Virus record (IMG/VR): IMGVR_UViG_3300009431_000520
Location: 1 to 48,293 of that record
Direction: 5' to 3' (one strand)
Source: a virus
Length of the DNA: 48,293 nucleotides
Shown piece by piece: positions 40,113-47,448 of this stretch. Made by a program: the position numbers and the translations under genes. The notes beneath the pieces are model-generated. The model did no database searches. It was not told the origin of the DNA and was given only the letters and a program-made list of their open reading frames with translations. Each line of letters opens with the position of its first letter. Positions within the stretch are counted from its first letter, which is position 1.

Positions 40113-40847
40113 ATGATACTTGTAAGTGCGGGCGATAGTGTCGGTGCTCGTTTAGTAAAGGAGGCAGGTTTCGATGGGATATGGGTTAGTGGTTTTGAAG
40201 CTTCTGCTCGGCTTGGGTTGCCTGATAATGGGAGCATTACTCTTTTACAAATGTTGTCTATCACAGCACCGATTGTTGGTGCTACAGACCTTCCTGTCTA
40301 CGTGGATGTTGATGTTGGGTATAGGGATTTTGCTACTACTGTTAGAAAGTTTGAAGAAATAGGTGCAGCAGGTGTGTGTATAGAAGATGTAGAACCTGCC
40401 TATAAACAGAATTCTTTATGGGGTGATAAAGTTCCGTTGATGGATATGAAAAAGTTTGCTGCCCAGCTAATGGTAAATAGAAAGATAAAAATAATAGCAA
40501 GAACAGAAGCATTAGTAAGAGGATACGGAGAGGAAGAAACCAGAAAAAGACTTGGCTGTTACCACAAGGCAGGTGCTGATATATTATTTCCTCACTCAAG
40601 AACAGTTCCTCTGTGGATGAAAGATGATAGATATTATGCCATAGCCCCTACCAAATTCCCTTACTATACCAATACCAGATTAGAATATTTGGGATATGAA
40701 ATGGTTATCTGGGCAAACCAGACGGAGAGAACAAAGATAAAAGCAGTAAGAGAAATGCTTGCTTCTCTTAAAAAACATGACCGTATGTTAGAAGCAGAGA
40801 AAGACCTTTGTGTTACTTTAGATGATATGAAAGGACTGACAGAGTGA
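40113..40847 (+). CDS. PEP mutase-like protein of the isocitrate lyase superfamily (244 aa)
   Basis: ATG at 40113 behind GGGAGG. WVSGFEASARLGLPDN and YVDVDVGYRD carry the Asp residues that bind magnesium. The PEP mutase loop, usually EDKxxxxxNS, here reads EDVEPAYKQNS: Lys is replaced by Val and there is one extra residue, though the Lys and Asn of KxNS remain. The two following genes are a phosphonopyruvate decarboxylase pair, so C-P bond formation from PEP is the best guess; a related lyase or hydrolase is possible. Confidence 0.75.
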   Translation: MILVSAGDSVGARLVKEAGFDGIWVSGFEASARLGLPDNGSITLLQMLSITAPIVGATDLPVYVDVDVGYRDFATTVRKFEEIGAAGVCIEDVEPAYKQNSLWGDKVPLMDMKKFAAQLMVNRKIKIIARTEALVRGYGEEETRKRLGCYHKAGADILFPHSRTVPLWMKDDRYYAIAPTKFPYYTNTRLEYLGYEMVIWANQTERTKIKAVREMLASLKKHDRMLEAEKDLCVTLDDMKGLTE

Positions 40848-41164
40848 AAGTCGGTATCCCCTACACTGGCTGTAAACACCAGAGTGAAGTTCCAGTAACA
40901 AGGGAAGATGAGGCTATTGCCTTTGCTGTGGGAGTGGCACTCGGTGGCGGTGAGTGCCAAGTTTATATGGACAACAGTGGGTTAGGGCAGTGCGTAAACA
41001 TAATATCCACCCTACTACGCCCCTACCAGATCACAATACCTTTGGAGGTGTCTGTAAGGCATGAACCTGAACACCATAAATACATGGGGAAGATTACAAA
41101 ACCTTTAATGGAGTTATTAGGATATGCAGAAAGCAATCCAAGAAATAATGTCAAAAGTAAATAA
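40844..41164 (+). CDS. Phosphonopyruvate decarboxylase, alpha/N-terminal subunit (106 aa)
   Basis: GTG start coupled to the upstream TGA. REDEAIAFAVGVALGGGECQVYMDNSGLGQCVN is the N-terminal pyrimidine-binding domain of TPP decarboxylases, with the conserved Glu. It is only 106 residues, shorter than the usual half. Sulfopyruvate decarboxylases are also split in two, so that reaction is the alternative, but PEP mutase next door favours phosphonopyruvate. Confidence 0.75.
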   Translation: MKVGIPYTGCKHQSEVPVTREDEAIAFAVGVALGGGECQVYMDNSGLGQCVNIISTLLRPYQITIPLEVSVRHEPEHHKYMGKITKPLMELLGYAESNPRNNVKSK

Positions 41165-41594
41165 CGAGTGTGTAATCACTTCCTGTGGTTACATCTCAAG
41201 GGAGGTATATAATATTAAAGATAGGGATAGGAATTTTTATAATCTTGGTGCTATGGGTAGCTCTCTTGCTATTGGGCTGGGATTAGCCTACCAAAGACCC
41301 GACCTTAAAATAATAATTATTCAAGGAGATGGGGCTACATTAATGAGTTTAGGCACAATGGTATTACAACATCATTTAGAGTTACCTAATATAAGACTTT
41401 ATATTTTAAATAATCATTCCCATGCCTCAACTGGTGGACAACCTACTTGCTTCCAAGCCTTAGGAGATTTTGAGCCAATGAAAAATCTTGAAATAATTAA
41501 CTGTGGAAAAGAATCCAATGCTCCACGCATACCATTAACCTGTAAACAGATAAAGGAACGCTTTATTGAAAGTATTCGCCTCAAAAAGAAGTAA
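41124..41594 (+). CDS. Phosphonopyruvate decarboxylase, beta/C-terminal subunit (156 aa)
   Basis: NLGAMGSSLAIGLGLAYQRP and IIIQGDGATLMSLGTMVLQ with later LNNHSHASTGGQP form the pyrophosphate-binding half of a TPP enzyme (GDG...NN). It overlaps the alpha gene by 41 nt in another frame, so the pair is a split version of a normally single 380-residue enzyme. Product would be phosphonoacetaldehyde. Confidence 0.8.
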   Translation: MQKAIQEIMSKVNNECVITSCGYISREVYNIKDRDRNFYNLGAMGSSLAIGLGLAYQRPDLKIIIIQGDGATLMSLGTMVLQHHLELPNIRLYILNNHSHASTGGQPTCFQALGDFEPMKNLEIINCGKESNAPRIPLTCKQIKERFIESIRLKKK

Positions 41595-42042
41595 GAAAAT
41601 AGCAGACAAACTGGTCATAGCAGTGGGGGGTGGTTCTACATTAGACTTGGCGAAGATATATGCCAAGAGGCATGATAAAGTATGTCTCGCCATCCCCACT
41701 ACCGGCTCTGGTGCTTCTGAAACCTCCCACGCTGTGGTGTGGGGGAAGAAGAAGATTAACATAAAGACAAAGAAACCTATCAGTATCTCTCCTCCGATAA
41801 AAATTAAGTTAGACAAGACTACCAGAAGAAATACTGTCTACGATATATTAGGACACATAGTAGACTACCTAAATGTCTGCTCTGATAATGAGCTCATTGA
41901 AGTAGGCAGATACGCAGGACAGTTAATAGAAAAACACCCAACGAACCTTACTCATCCAGCTTCTTACCCCATGACCCTAAAGGGAGTGCCACATGGTGAA
42001 GCGGTGGGTAGGGTTCTTTGTAAGTGTATTAAGGAGTTATGA
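41566..42042 (+). CDS. Miniature iron-type alcohol dehydrogenase, PhpC-like (158 aa)
   Basis: TTG start behind AAGGA. VGGGSTLDLAK (NAD), PTTGSGASE, YDILGHIVD (metal Asp and His) and GVPHGEAVG (metal His) all match iron-containing alcohol dehydrogenases, but the protein is 158 residues instead of about 380. The region between the motifs is cut down and both ends are missing. Next to decarboxylase genes it would reduce phosphonoacetaldehyde to 2-hydroxyethylphosphonate. Activity in so small a form is unproven. Confidence 0.7.
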   Translation: MKVFASKRSKKIADKLVIAVGGGSTLDLAKIYAKRHDKVCLAIPTTGSGASETSHAVVWGKKKINIKTKKPISISPPIKIKLDKTTRRNTVYDILGHIVDYLNVCSDNELIEVGRYAGQLIEKHPTNLTHPASYPMTLKGVPHGEAVGRVLCKCIKEL

Positions 42043-43115
42043 GGGTATTCGTATTTGGTATAAGAGGTTTCCCTTTCATTGGCGGTGGTGCTGAAAGACA
42101 CTCAGAGGAATTGTATCCTCGCTTAGTTAAGAGGGGATATGATGTTACTGTCCTTGCCAGAACAGTTCATCTTGAGGGCTGGAAAGGTATTAAATTTAAA
42201 AAGATAAGGTATCATAAAAACCCTCGCTTAGAAACTATGACCCACTCCATCCTCTGCTCTCTGTATTGCATTAAGAAGAAACCAGATGTAGTCCATATCC
42301 ATAATATGGGGGCTTGTTTATTAGTCCCCCTGCTTGTATTGATGAATTTAAGAGTAGTCCTTACCTTGCATAGTTTTAATTATCTGCACAAGAAGTGGAA
42401 TTTCTTTGCAAGATTTATTTTAAACACCTGTGAGAATTTAGGTATAAACTTCTCCCACCGAATAATAACAGTATCAAAAGATATGGTGGAATTCCTACGC
42501 AATAAATACCAGAGGACACTGCCCCTTAACTATATCCCTAATGCTATTGATAAAGCAGAACATATCCCGGCAGGGTTTACCCTGAAGAAGTATAAGCTGA
42601 GGGAGAAGAAGTATGCTTTAGCTGTGGGCAGATTAACACCAGAGAAAGGGTTTGATTGCTTGGTAAAAGCATATAACTTAGCTAAGCCAGATTTTAAATT
42701 AGTTATAATAGGTGATGGTGATAGTGAATATGCAAAGGAATTAAGGCGTAATAAATCTGAGGACATTATCTTCACAGGGTATTTAAATGGGAAAGATTTA
42801 GCTGAGCTCTACTCCAATGCTGGTCTAATGGTGCTGAGTTCCTTTAACGAAGGATCGCCATTAGTATTCCTTGAAGCCCTAAACTATGGCATACCAATTA
42901 TAGCCAGTAATATCAGGGCATATAAATATATCCCACTCCCAAGCTACAGATATTATATTGTTGATGACATCGATGAACTGGCACTTAAAATGAAAGAGTT
43001 GTTTAATGAAGACTTCACTCCCGAAGAAAAGCATTACCATAAAAACCTCTTAGAGAACGAATATAACTGGGATAAGGTTACTAAGCAAACCCAAAATATA
43101 TATGACTCAGTCTAA
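42039..43115 (+). CDS. GT4 glycosyltransferase (358 aa)
   Basis: GGGAERHSEELYPRLVKRGY at the N-terminus, a Rossmann ALAVGRLTPEKGFDCLVKA, and the EX7E motif in NEGSPLVFLEALNYG mark a full-length GT-B retaining enzyme. It would add a sugar to a growing glycan. Coupled to the dehydrogenase by ATGA. Confidence 0.9.
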   Translation: MRVFVFGIRGFPFIGGGAERHSEELYPRLVKRGYDVTVLARTVHLEGWKGIKFKKIRYHKNPRLETMTHSILCSLYCIKKKPDVVHIHNMGACLLVPLLVLMNLRVVLTLHSFNYLHKKWNFFARFILNTCENLGINFSHRIITVSKDMVEFLRNKYQRTLPLNYIPNAIDKAEHIPAGFTLKKYKLREKKYALAVGRLTPEKGFDCLVKAYNLAKPDFKLVIIGDGDSEYAKELRRNKSEDIIFTGYLNGKDLAELYSNAGLMVLSSFNEGSPLVFLEALNYGIPIIASNIRAYKYIPLPSYRYYIVDDIDELALKMKELFNEDFTPEEKHYHKNLLENEYNWDKVTKQTQNIYDSV

Positions 43116-43689
43116 AGTATCTGTCATAATTCCAGCGTATAACAAAGCCGACTACACTGTAGAGGCAGTGAAGAGTGTGCTTAATCAAACCTACCCTAAT
43201 ATAGAGTGCATTGTAGTTGACGATGGGTCTACCGATGATACTTATGATAAACTCTTTCCGTATATAGATACCGATATAAAATATATATTCCAACCAAACA
43301 AAGGTGTTTCTGTTGCTCGCAATAAAGGAATAGTCAGATCAGAGGGTGAATATATTGCCTTCCTTGACTGTGATGATAAGTATTTAAAGCATAAAATATT
43401 AATATCCCTCAACGAAATGAAAAGACAAGAGGTAGATATGATATATAACAGTGCTGTATTAATAAACCAAGAGGGAAAACAGCAAGGCTGGTATCGCCCT
43501 AAAAGACATAGCCTACTCTTTCGTAATTCTATTATGAACTCTGTGGTAATTAAAAAAGAAGTCTTTGATAAGGTAGGGTTATTCGACGAGGAATTATTCA
43601 TCTGTGCTGACTGGGATATGTGGTTAAGGATAGAGGAACACTTTAAAATAGGATACATCGATTGTCCACTTACTTATTACAGGATATGA
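43102..43689 (+). CDS. GT2 glycosyltransferase (195 aa)
   Basis: VSVIIPAYNKADYTVEAVKS and VDDGSTDDTY for the donor site, FLDCDDKYL as the DxD region, and a final ADWDMWLR. It is a minimal GT-A enzyme without the usual C-terminal extension. Overlaps its neighbours at both ends. Confidence 0.88.
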   Translation: MTQSKVSVIIPAYNKADYTVEAVKSVLNQTYPNIECIVVDDGSTDDTYDKLFPYIDTDIKYIFQPNKGVSVARNKGIVRSEGEYIAFLDCDDKYLKHKILISLNEMKRQEVDMIYNSAVLINQEGKQQGWYRPKRHSLLFRNSIMNSVVIKKEVFDKVGLFDEELFICADWDMWLRIEEHFKIGYIDCPLTYYRI

Positions 43690-44255
43690 ACACAGCTAAA
43701 ACTTTATACCGGGGCAAGGTTGCAAAAGAATACGACAGGAAAAGGTTTGGCACTCCTAAGGGCAAACTATATGGCTGGTGTGAGAAGAACTCTATTAAAA
43801 GGGCTATGCGGTTGTTGCCGAAAGGATCACTGGTCTTGGACATACCCTGTGGAACAGGTAGGGTAACAAAGTATTTGTATGACTTAGGATACAATATGAT
43901 AGGTGCTGATATATCAGAGGATATGTTAGACATAGCAAGGCTAAAAGTAGCCACTCCCTTTGTCCGGAGAGCTATAGAGGCTACATTATACGCAGATAAA
44001 TCATTTGATGCTGCGGTCTGCCTGAGGATGATGGGTTACCTGTCATTTTCAGAGAAGATAGATGTCCTGAAAGAATTAAAAAGGATAGCCAACCACTTAA
44101 TAGTAACCTTTTACTTCAAGTCAAAGTTAGGGTGGTATGAGGTCAGCCCTTATATGCTTGAGAACATATTAGAATATGCCGAGTTGAAAGTTATTAGTAA
44201 ACACCACATCTGCCCCGGCTGGTCAGATGGTATAACCTATTTATTACATGAGTAG
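43686..44255 (+). CDS. Class I SAM methyltransferase (189 aa)
   Basis: ATG at 43686 overlapping the GT2 stop. VLDIPCGTGRVTKYL (motif I), GADISEDML and FDAAVCLRMMGYLSF are SAM-binding and acceptor motifs. Likely methylates a sugar or small molecule of the cassette. Confidence 0.82.
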   Translation: MNTAKTLYRGKVAKEYDRKRFGTPKGKLYGWCEKNSIKRAMRLLPKGSLVLDIPCGTGRVTKYLYDLGYNMIGADISEDMLDIARLKVATPFVRRAIEATLYADKSFDAAVCLRMMGYLSFSEKIDVLKELKRIANHLIVTFYFKSKLGWYEVSPYMLENILEYAELKVISKHHICPGWSDGITYLLHE

Positions 44256-44424
44256 ATATATATACACACACCCAAAAGAAGCCTGTGCTGAGGAGATAAA
44301 AGTAATAATCAAAACCTTTGAACGCAGGAAGTTATCTTATTTCATTCTTTATCTATTAACTTTTAAAGCGGTAATAACTTATTTTTATAGGAGAATCAGA
44401 TTATGGTGCTTCCCCCTGAAGTAA
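44248..44424 (+). CDS. Short hydrophobic-basic protein (58 aa)
   Basis: Frame from ATG 44248 to TAA 44422-44424, overlapping the genes on both sides. N-terminal charged, then FILYLLTFKAVITYFYRRI as a membrane-like helix. It may be the detached N-lobe of the following kinase-like protein. Weak start signal. Confidence 0.45.
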   Translation: MSRYIYTHPKEACAEEIKVIIKTFERRKLSYFILYLLTFKAVITYFYRRIRLWCFPLK

Positions 44425-45020
44425 TGCTTAAAAGGTGTAGCAAGGAGATAGCTCAAAGAGAACATGATGGCTATAAATGGTTTGGAGTAGAAACCAAGAT
44501 AACCGATGAAGGTATAATGATACCTATTTTTAAAGGTAAGACCTTCCCCCAATACAATGGTATAGATGGCAACGAGGAGTGGATAAAGAAACTTGTTAAG
44601 TTCTACATAGCCAAATGGCGTAAGGATAAGTTCTGTGTGCATGGCGATCTGGCTCTATGTAATATAATATTTACAGATGTAAAGGACACCATACACATAA
44701 TAGACTGGGAACACTTTCATTATAATAAAAGAGATTTCTTTGGGTTTGATATAGTTAATATGCTATTTATCCACCTGCAGTATCAATATCGCTGGTGGTC
44801 TTACTGGGGCTGGAACTGGGTTGCTTTTGTAAAACCAAGACATAAGGATTTTATAGCAGAGTGCATAGCTATGTTAGGCAACGAACCCCTTTTAAAAACA
44901 CCCTTTACCAATGCTGCTGTATATATAAAGAAGTTTATGGATAAAGATAAATTTATACTTGGCAAACAATCACCTGAAAGATTAGAGAGCTTGGATTGTC
45001 TATCATATTTAAACAATTAA
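44403..45020 (+). CDS. Phosphotransferase/kinase-like protein (205 aa)
   Basis: KFCVHGDLALCNIIF and TIHIIDWEHF hold the catalytic HGDxxxxN and the metal-binding IDWE of the aminoglycoside phosphotransferase/choline kinase fold. The N-terminal lobe, normally with the ATP-binding Lys, is very short. It may phosphorylate a sugar, choline-like alcohol or lipid-linked glycan. Confidence 0.75.
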   Translation: MVLPPEVMLKRCSKEIAQREHDGYKWFGVETKITDEGIMIPIFKGKTFPQYNGIDGNEEWIKKLVKFYIAKWRKDKFCVHGDLALCNIIFTDVKDTIHIIDWEHFHYNKRDFFGFDIVNMLFIHLQYQYRWWSYWGWNWVAFVKPRHKDFIAECIAMLGNEPLLKTPFTNAAVYIKKFMDKDKFILGKQSPERLESLDCLSYLNN

Positions 45021-45391
45021 GGATAGGGTATCAAGACAAGGTATTCTACATTTACAAGATTAAGACTATGAATGAAAAAGAAGAAGTCTCTAAAGTAGGT
45101 AAGTTCCTCAGGCAGACAGGGCTTGATGAGCTTCCACAGCTATGGAATATCTTAAAAGGGGATTTGGTGTTGGTTGGTCCACGCCCTCTTACCCCACACG
45201 ATCACTACAAATACAGAAGGTTCTCATTACCTATCAAGCCCGGCATAACAGGCTGGTGGCAGATACATGGAAGAAGCCAAAAGAGAATATGGTATTATGA
45301 CTTGGATTATATAAACAAGAAAGCATGGTGGCTTGACCTTTATATTATCTGGAAAACAATACCTTTAGTTCTTCTTAAAAAACATGGATAA
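44996..45391 (+). CDS. Truncated WcaJ/PglC-type sugar-phosphate transferase (131 aa)
   Basis: IIFKQLRIGYQDKVFYIYKIKTM matches the FRQxRxGxxGKxFxIxKFRTM block; TGLDELPQLWNILKGDLVLVGPRP is the catalytic Asp-Glu motif, and PGITGWWQIHGR follows. The membrane re-entrant helix and the first 50 residues of the family are absent; a TTG at 44996 is the best start. It would put the first sugar phosphate on undecaprenyl phosphate if it can reach the membrane. Confidence 0.8.
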   Translation: MSIIFKQLRIGYQDKVFYIYKIKTMNEKEEVSKVGKFLRQTGLDELPQLWNILKGDLVLVGPRPLTPHDHYKYRRFSLPIKPGITGWWQIHGRSQKRIWYYDLDYINKKAWWLDLYIIWKTIPLVLLKKHG

Positions 45392-46067
45392 AATACTATA
45401 CTGTGCAGGAAGCTTCTCAACTTACAACGCAAGGTTTCTCTATACCCAAGAGACTGATGAAGTTATGATGCAGAAAAACAAAGATATTATAGAGCTCTCT
45501 GCACAGTATGGTATTCCTCTACACATTAAAGTCCACCCCTCAGGGGAGAAGGATAACATAGCTCACTTTGAATACCTTGCAAGGAACTACCCCAATGTAA
45601 AAGTAATAGGAGGATATTGGAAGTGGTTTTTATCGGCTGAGAGATTGATACCTAAATACCAGTTAATCATAATAGACATAATCAGAACAGCCATATTACC
45701 TGTAATGGCAAGGAGTGAAATACCATGCATACTTTACACAAAAAGAAAAGACTTGATAAAAAAATGGGGTTTAGAAGATTTAAAAAACATAATTCATATT
45801 TGCTCAACTCGCAGTCAGCTCAACAACCTATTGCAGATGTTTTCATTCGGAGAATTGCATCCCCCTCGCAGGCAAACACTTTTAAACCAGTGGTTCAAGA
45901 AAAGAGAGACAATACAAAGGTGGTATAAGGTAGGGCTTGCAAACATTATACTCCGCAGAAGATTTAGGCAGGAGTGGAAGAACGACGGAAGTTCTTATGT
46001 TACAGCAGAAAAACTACTAAAAAGAATAAGGAGGACAGTTGAACCCCCTCATCATAATCCTAATTAA
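45384..46067 (+). CDS. GT-B-like surface polysaccharide protein (227 aa)
   Basis: HIKVHPSGEKDNIAHFEYLA and the QLIIIDIIRTAILPVMARSEIP segment are typical of the C-lobe of capsule/teichoic-acid type GT-B enzymes, in which a Ser or Asp-Thr segment holds the donor nucleotide. The N-lobe is largely missing. Overlaps the membrane protein gene by 29 nt. Confidence 0.6.
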   Translation: MDKILYCAGSFSTYNARFLYTQETDEVMMQKNKDIIELSAQYGIPLHIKVHPSGEKDNIAHFEYLARNYPNVKVIGGYWKWFLSAERLIPKYQLIIIDIIRTAILPVMARSEIPCILYTKRKDLIKKWGLEDLKNIIHICSTRSQLNNLLQMFSFGELHPPRRQTLLNQWFKKRETIQRWYKVGLANIILRRRFRQEWKNDGSSYVTAEKLLKRIRRTVEPPHHNPN

Positions 46068-47448
46068 TCTCATATTCTACGCAAGGACTCTACGATACGA
46101 TATGGTAATAGATGACTCTTGTCGTAAGTTCCACGTAAAAGACTTGTCTAAAAACTGGTGGGTAATGCTATACCGCAACACCAAATACTCAGGATACGGA
46201 GGACTGCCACTATGGTTTGACCATCTGTTTAATATCATCTTACACACCTCTGTGTGCTTGGCTATCTATTACTGCTTAGGGAAGAGCAATATATCTTTTA
46301 TGGCTGCACTATTATTCAGTATCCACCCTGCCACCAATCAAGTAAGTGTATGGTTGAATGGTAAGAGGTTTGCCGTAACCACCCTTTTGATCCTTTTGAT
46401 GTGGGGATTAAAACCTTATGGACTTATATTCTACATTATAAGCCCTATATGGCACGCTTCAGGGCTACCTGCTATGTTCTTATACCACGAATATAGCTGG
46501 ATATGGCTTCTATTCCTTATCCCTATTATCTTCCACAGGAAGATAATAAATAAGATAGGCTCACGCTGGGAGAGGATACCTAAAGGTGAGATTAAAAGAA
46601 TAAGACCGAGGAAGTTAGTCCTACTTGTAAAAATGATAGGCTATCACTTCCTGCACTGCCTCTTGCCAAGACGTATGAGCTTCTACCATATGTTTATGGA
46701 ACGCTTTGGGTTTAGTGACGAGGATAACAAATACTGGTATTCATTCAATAAAGACTTCTGGATAGGTTTACCTGTGTTAACTTGCATAATTTGGTTAACA
46801 GTAGTTAACTGGGGTAACCCCATAGGCTTTGGGTTATTCTGGTGGTTAATCTTCATTTCTATGTGGTGTCAGTTCCCGGTAGGGTTTACGCAGGCTATAG
46901 CAGGGAGAAATTACTACTTACCCCTTGTAGGGATTGTATATGCCCTTAGTTACACAATACATATCCTCCCATACCACGATTTATATTGGGGAGCTTTTAT
47001 AGCTTTATTCACCTATTACGCCACAAAAATGTGGAACTATATGCCAGCTTACAGGAATTTAGAGGAATTCTACCGATATGCACTGTTTGAGTTCCCCGAC
47101 CAATTCAGAGCAAGGTCTCATGTAATCCAAAAAGAGATTCAGGAGCGTAAAATGTTCTGGGCATTAAGAAATGCTGGGGTAGGTCTCAAGCACAACCCCA
47201 AAGACTGCACACTTAATATTTTAATGGCTCAGTCCTTAATGTCAATAGGTGCTTGGGCAAAGGCTAAGGAATATCTGGGAAAGGCTCATAAAAATATGAT
47301 ACCCGGACAGGAGAGGTATTTTCTCAAACTAATAGACCAGTTCAATGGGATAATAGATGACCAGATAAAAAATCCCAGACCTATTAAACAGATTAAACCC
47401 GATGAAGTTGTGGAAATTAAAGCAAGTCAAATAGCAGGAGTGAATTAA
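46039..47448 (+). CDS. TMTC-like GT-C membrane glycosyltransferase (469 aa)
   Basis: YDMVIDDSC near residue 20 is the acidic motif of GT-C enzymes, and FSIHPATNQVSVWLNGKRF fits the conserved HP...W..GR segment of the TMTC/DUF1736 proteins. About ten transmembrane helices follow; residues 365-450 form TPR-like helical pairs. Such enzymes use polyprenyl-phosphate sugars, often mannose. Last gene of the cassette; its stop overlaps the stop of the minus-strand gene. Confidence 0.75.
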   Translation: MNPLIIILINLIFYARTLRYDMVIDDSCRKFHVKDLSKNWWVMLYRNTKYSGYGGLPLWFDHLFNIILHTSVCLAIYYCLGKSNISFMAALLFSIHPATNQVSVWLNGKRFAVTTLLILLMWGLKPYGLIFYIISPIWHASGLPAMFLYHEYSWIWLLFLIPIIFHRKIINKIGSRWERIPKGEIKRIRPRKLVLLVKMIGYHFLHCLLPRRMSFYHMFMERFGFSDEDNKYWYSFNKDFWIGLPVLTCIIWLTVVNWGNPIGFGLFWWLIFISMWCQFPVGFTQAIAGRNYYLPLVGIVYALSYTIHILPYHDLYWGAFIALFTYYATKMWNYMPAYRNLEEFYRYALFEFPDQFRARSHVIQKEIQERKMFWALRNAGVGLKHNPKDCTLNILMAQSLMSIGAWAKAKEYLGKAHKNMIPGQERYFLKLIDQFNGIIDDQIKNPRPIKQIKPDEVVEIKASQIAGVN

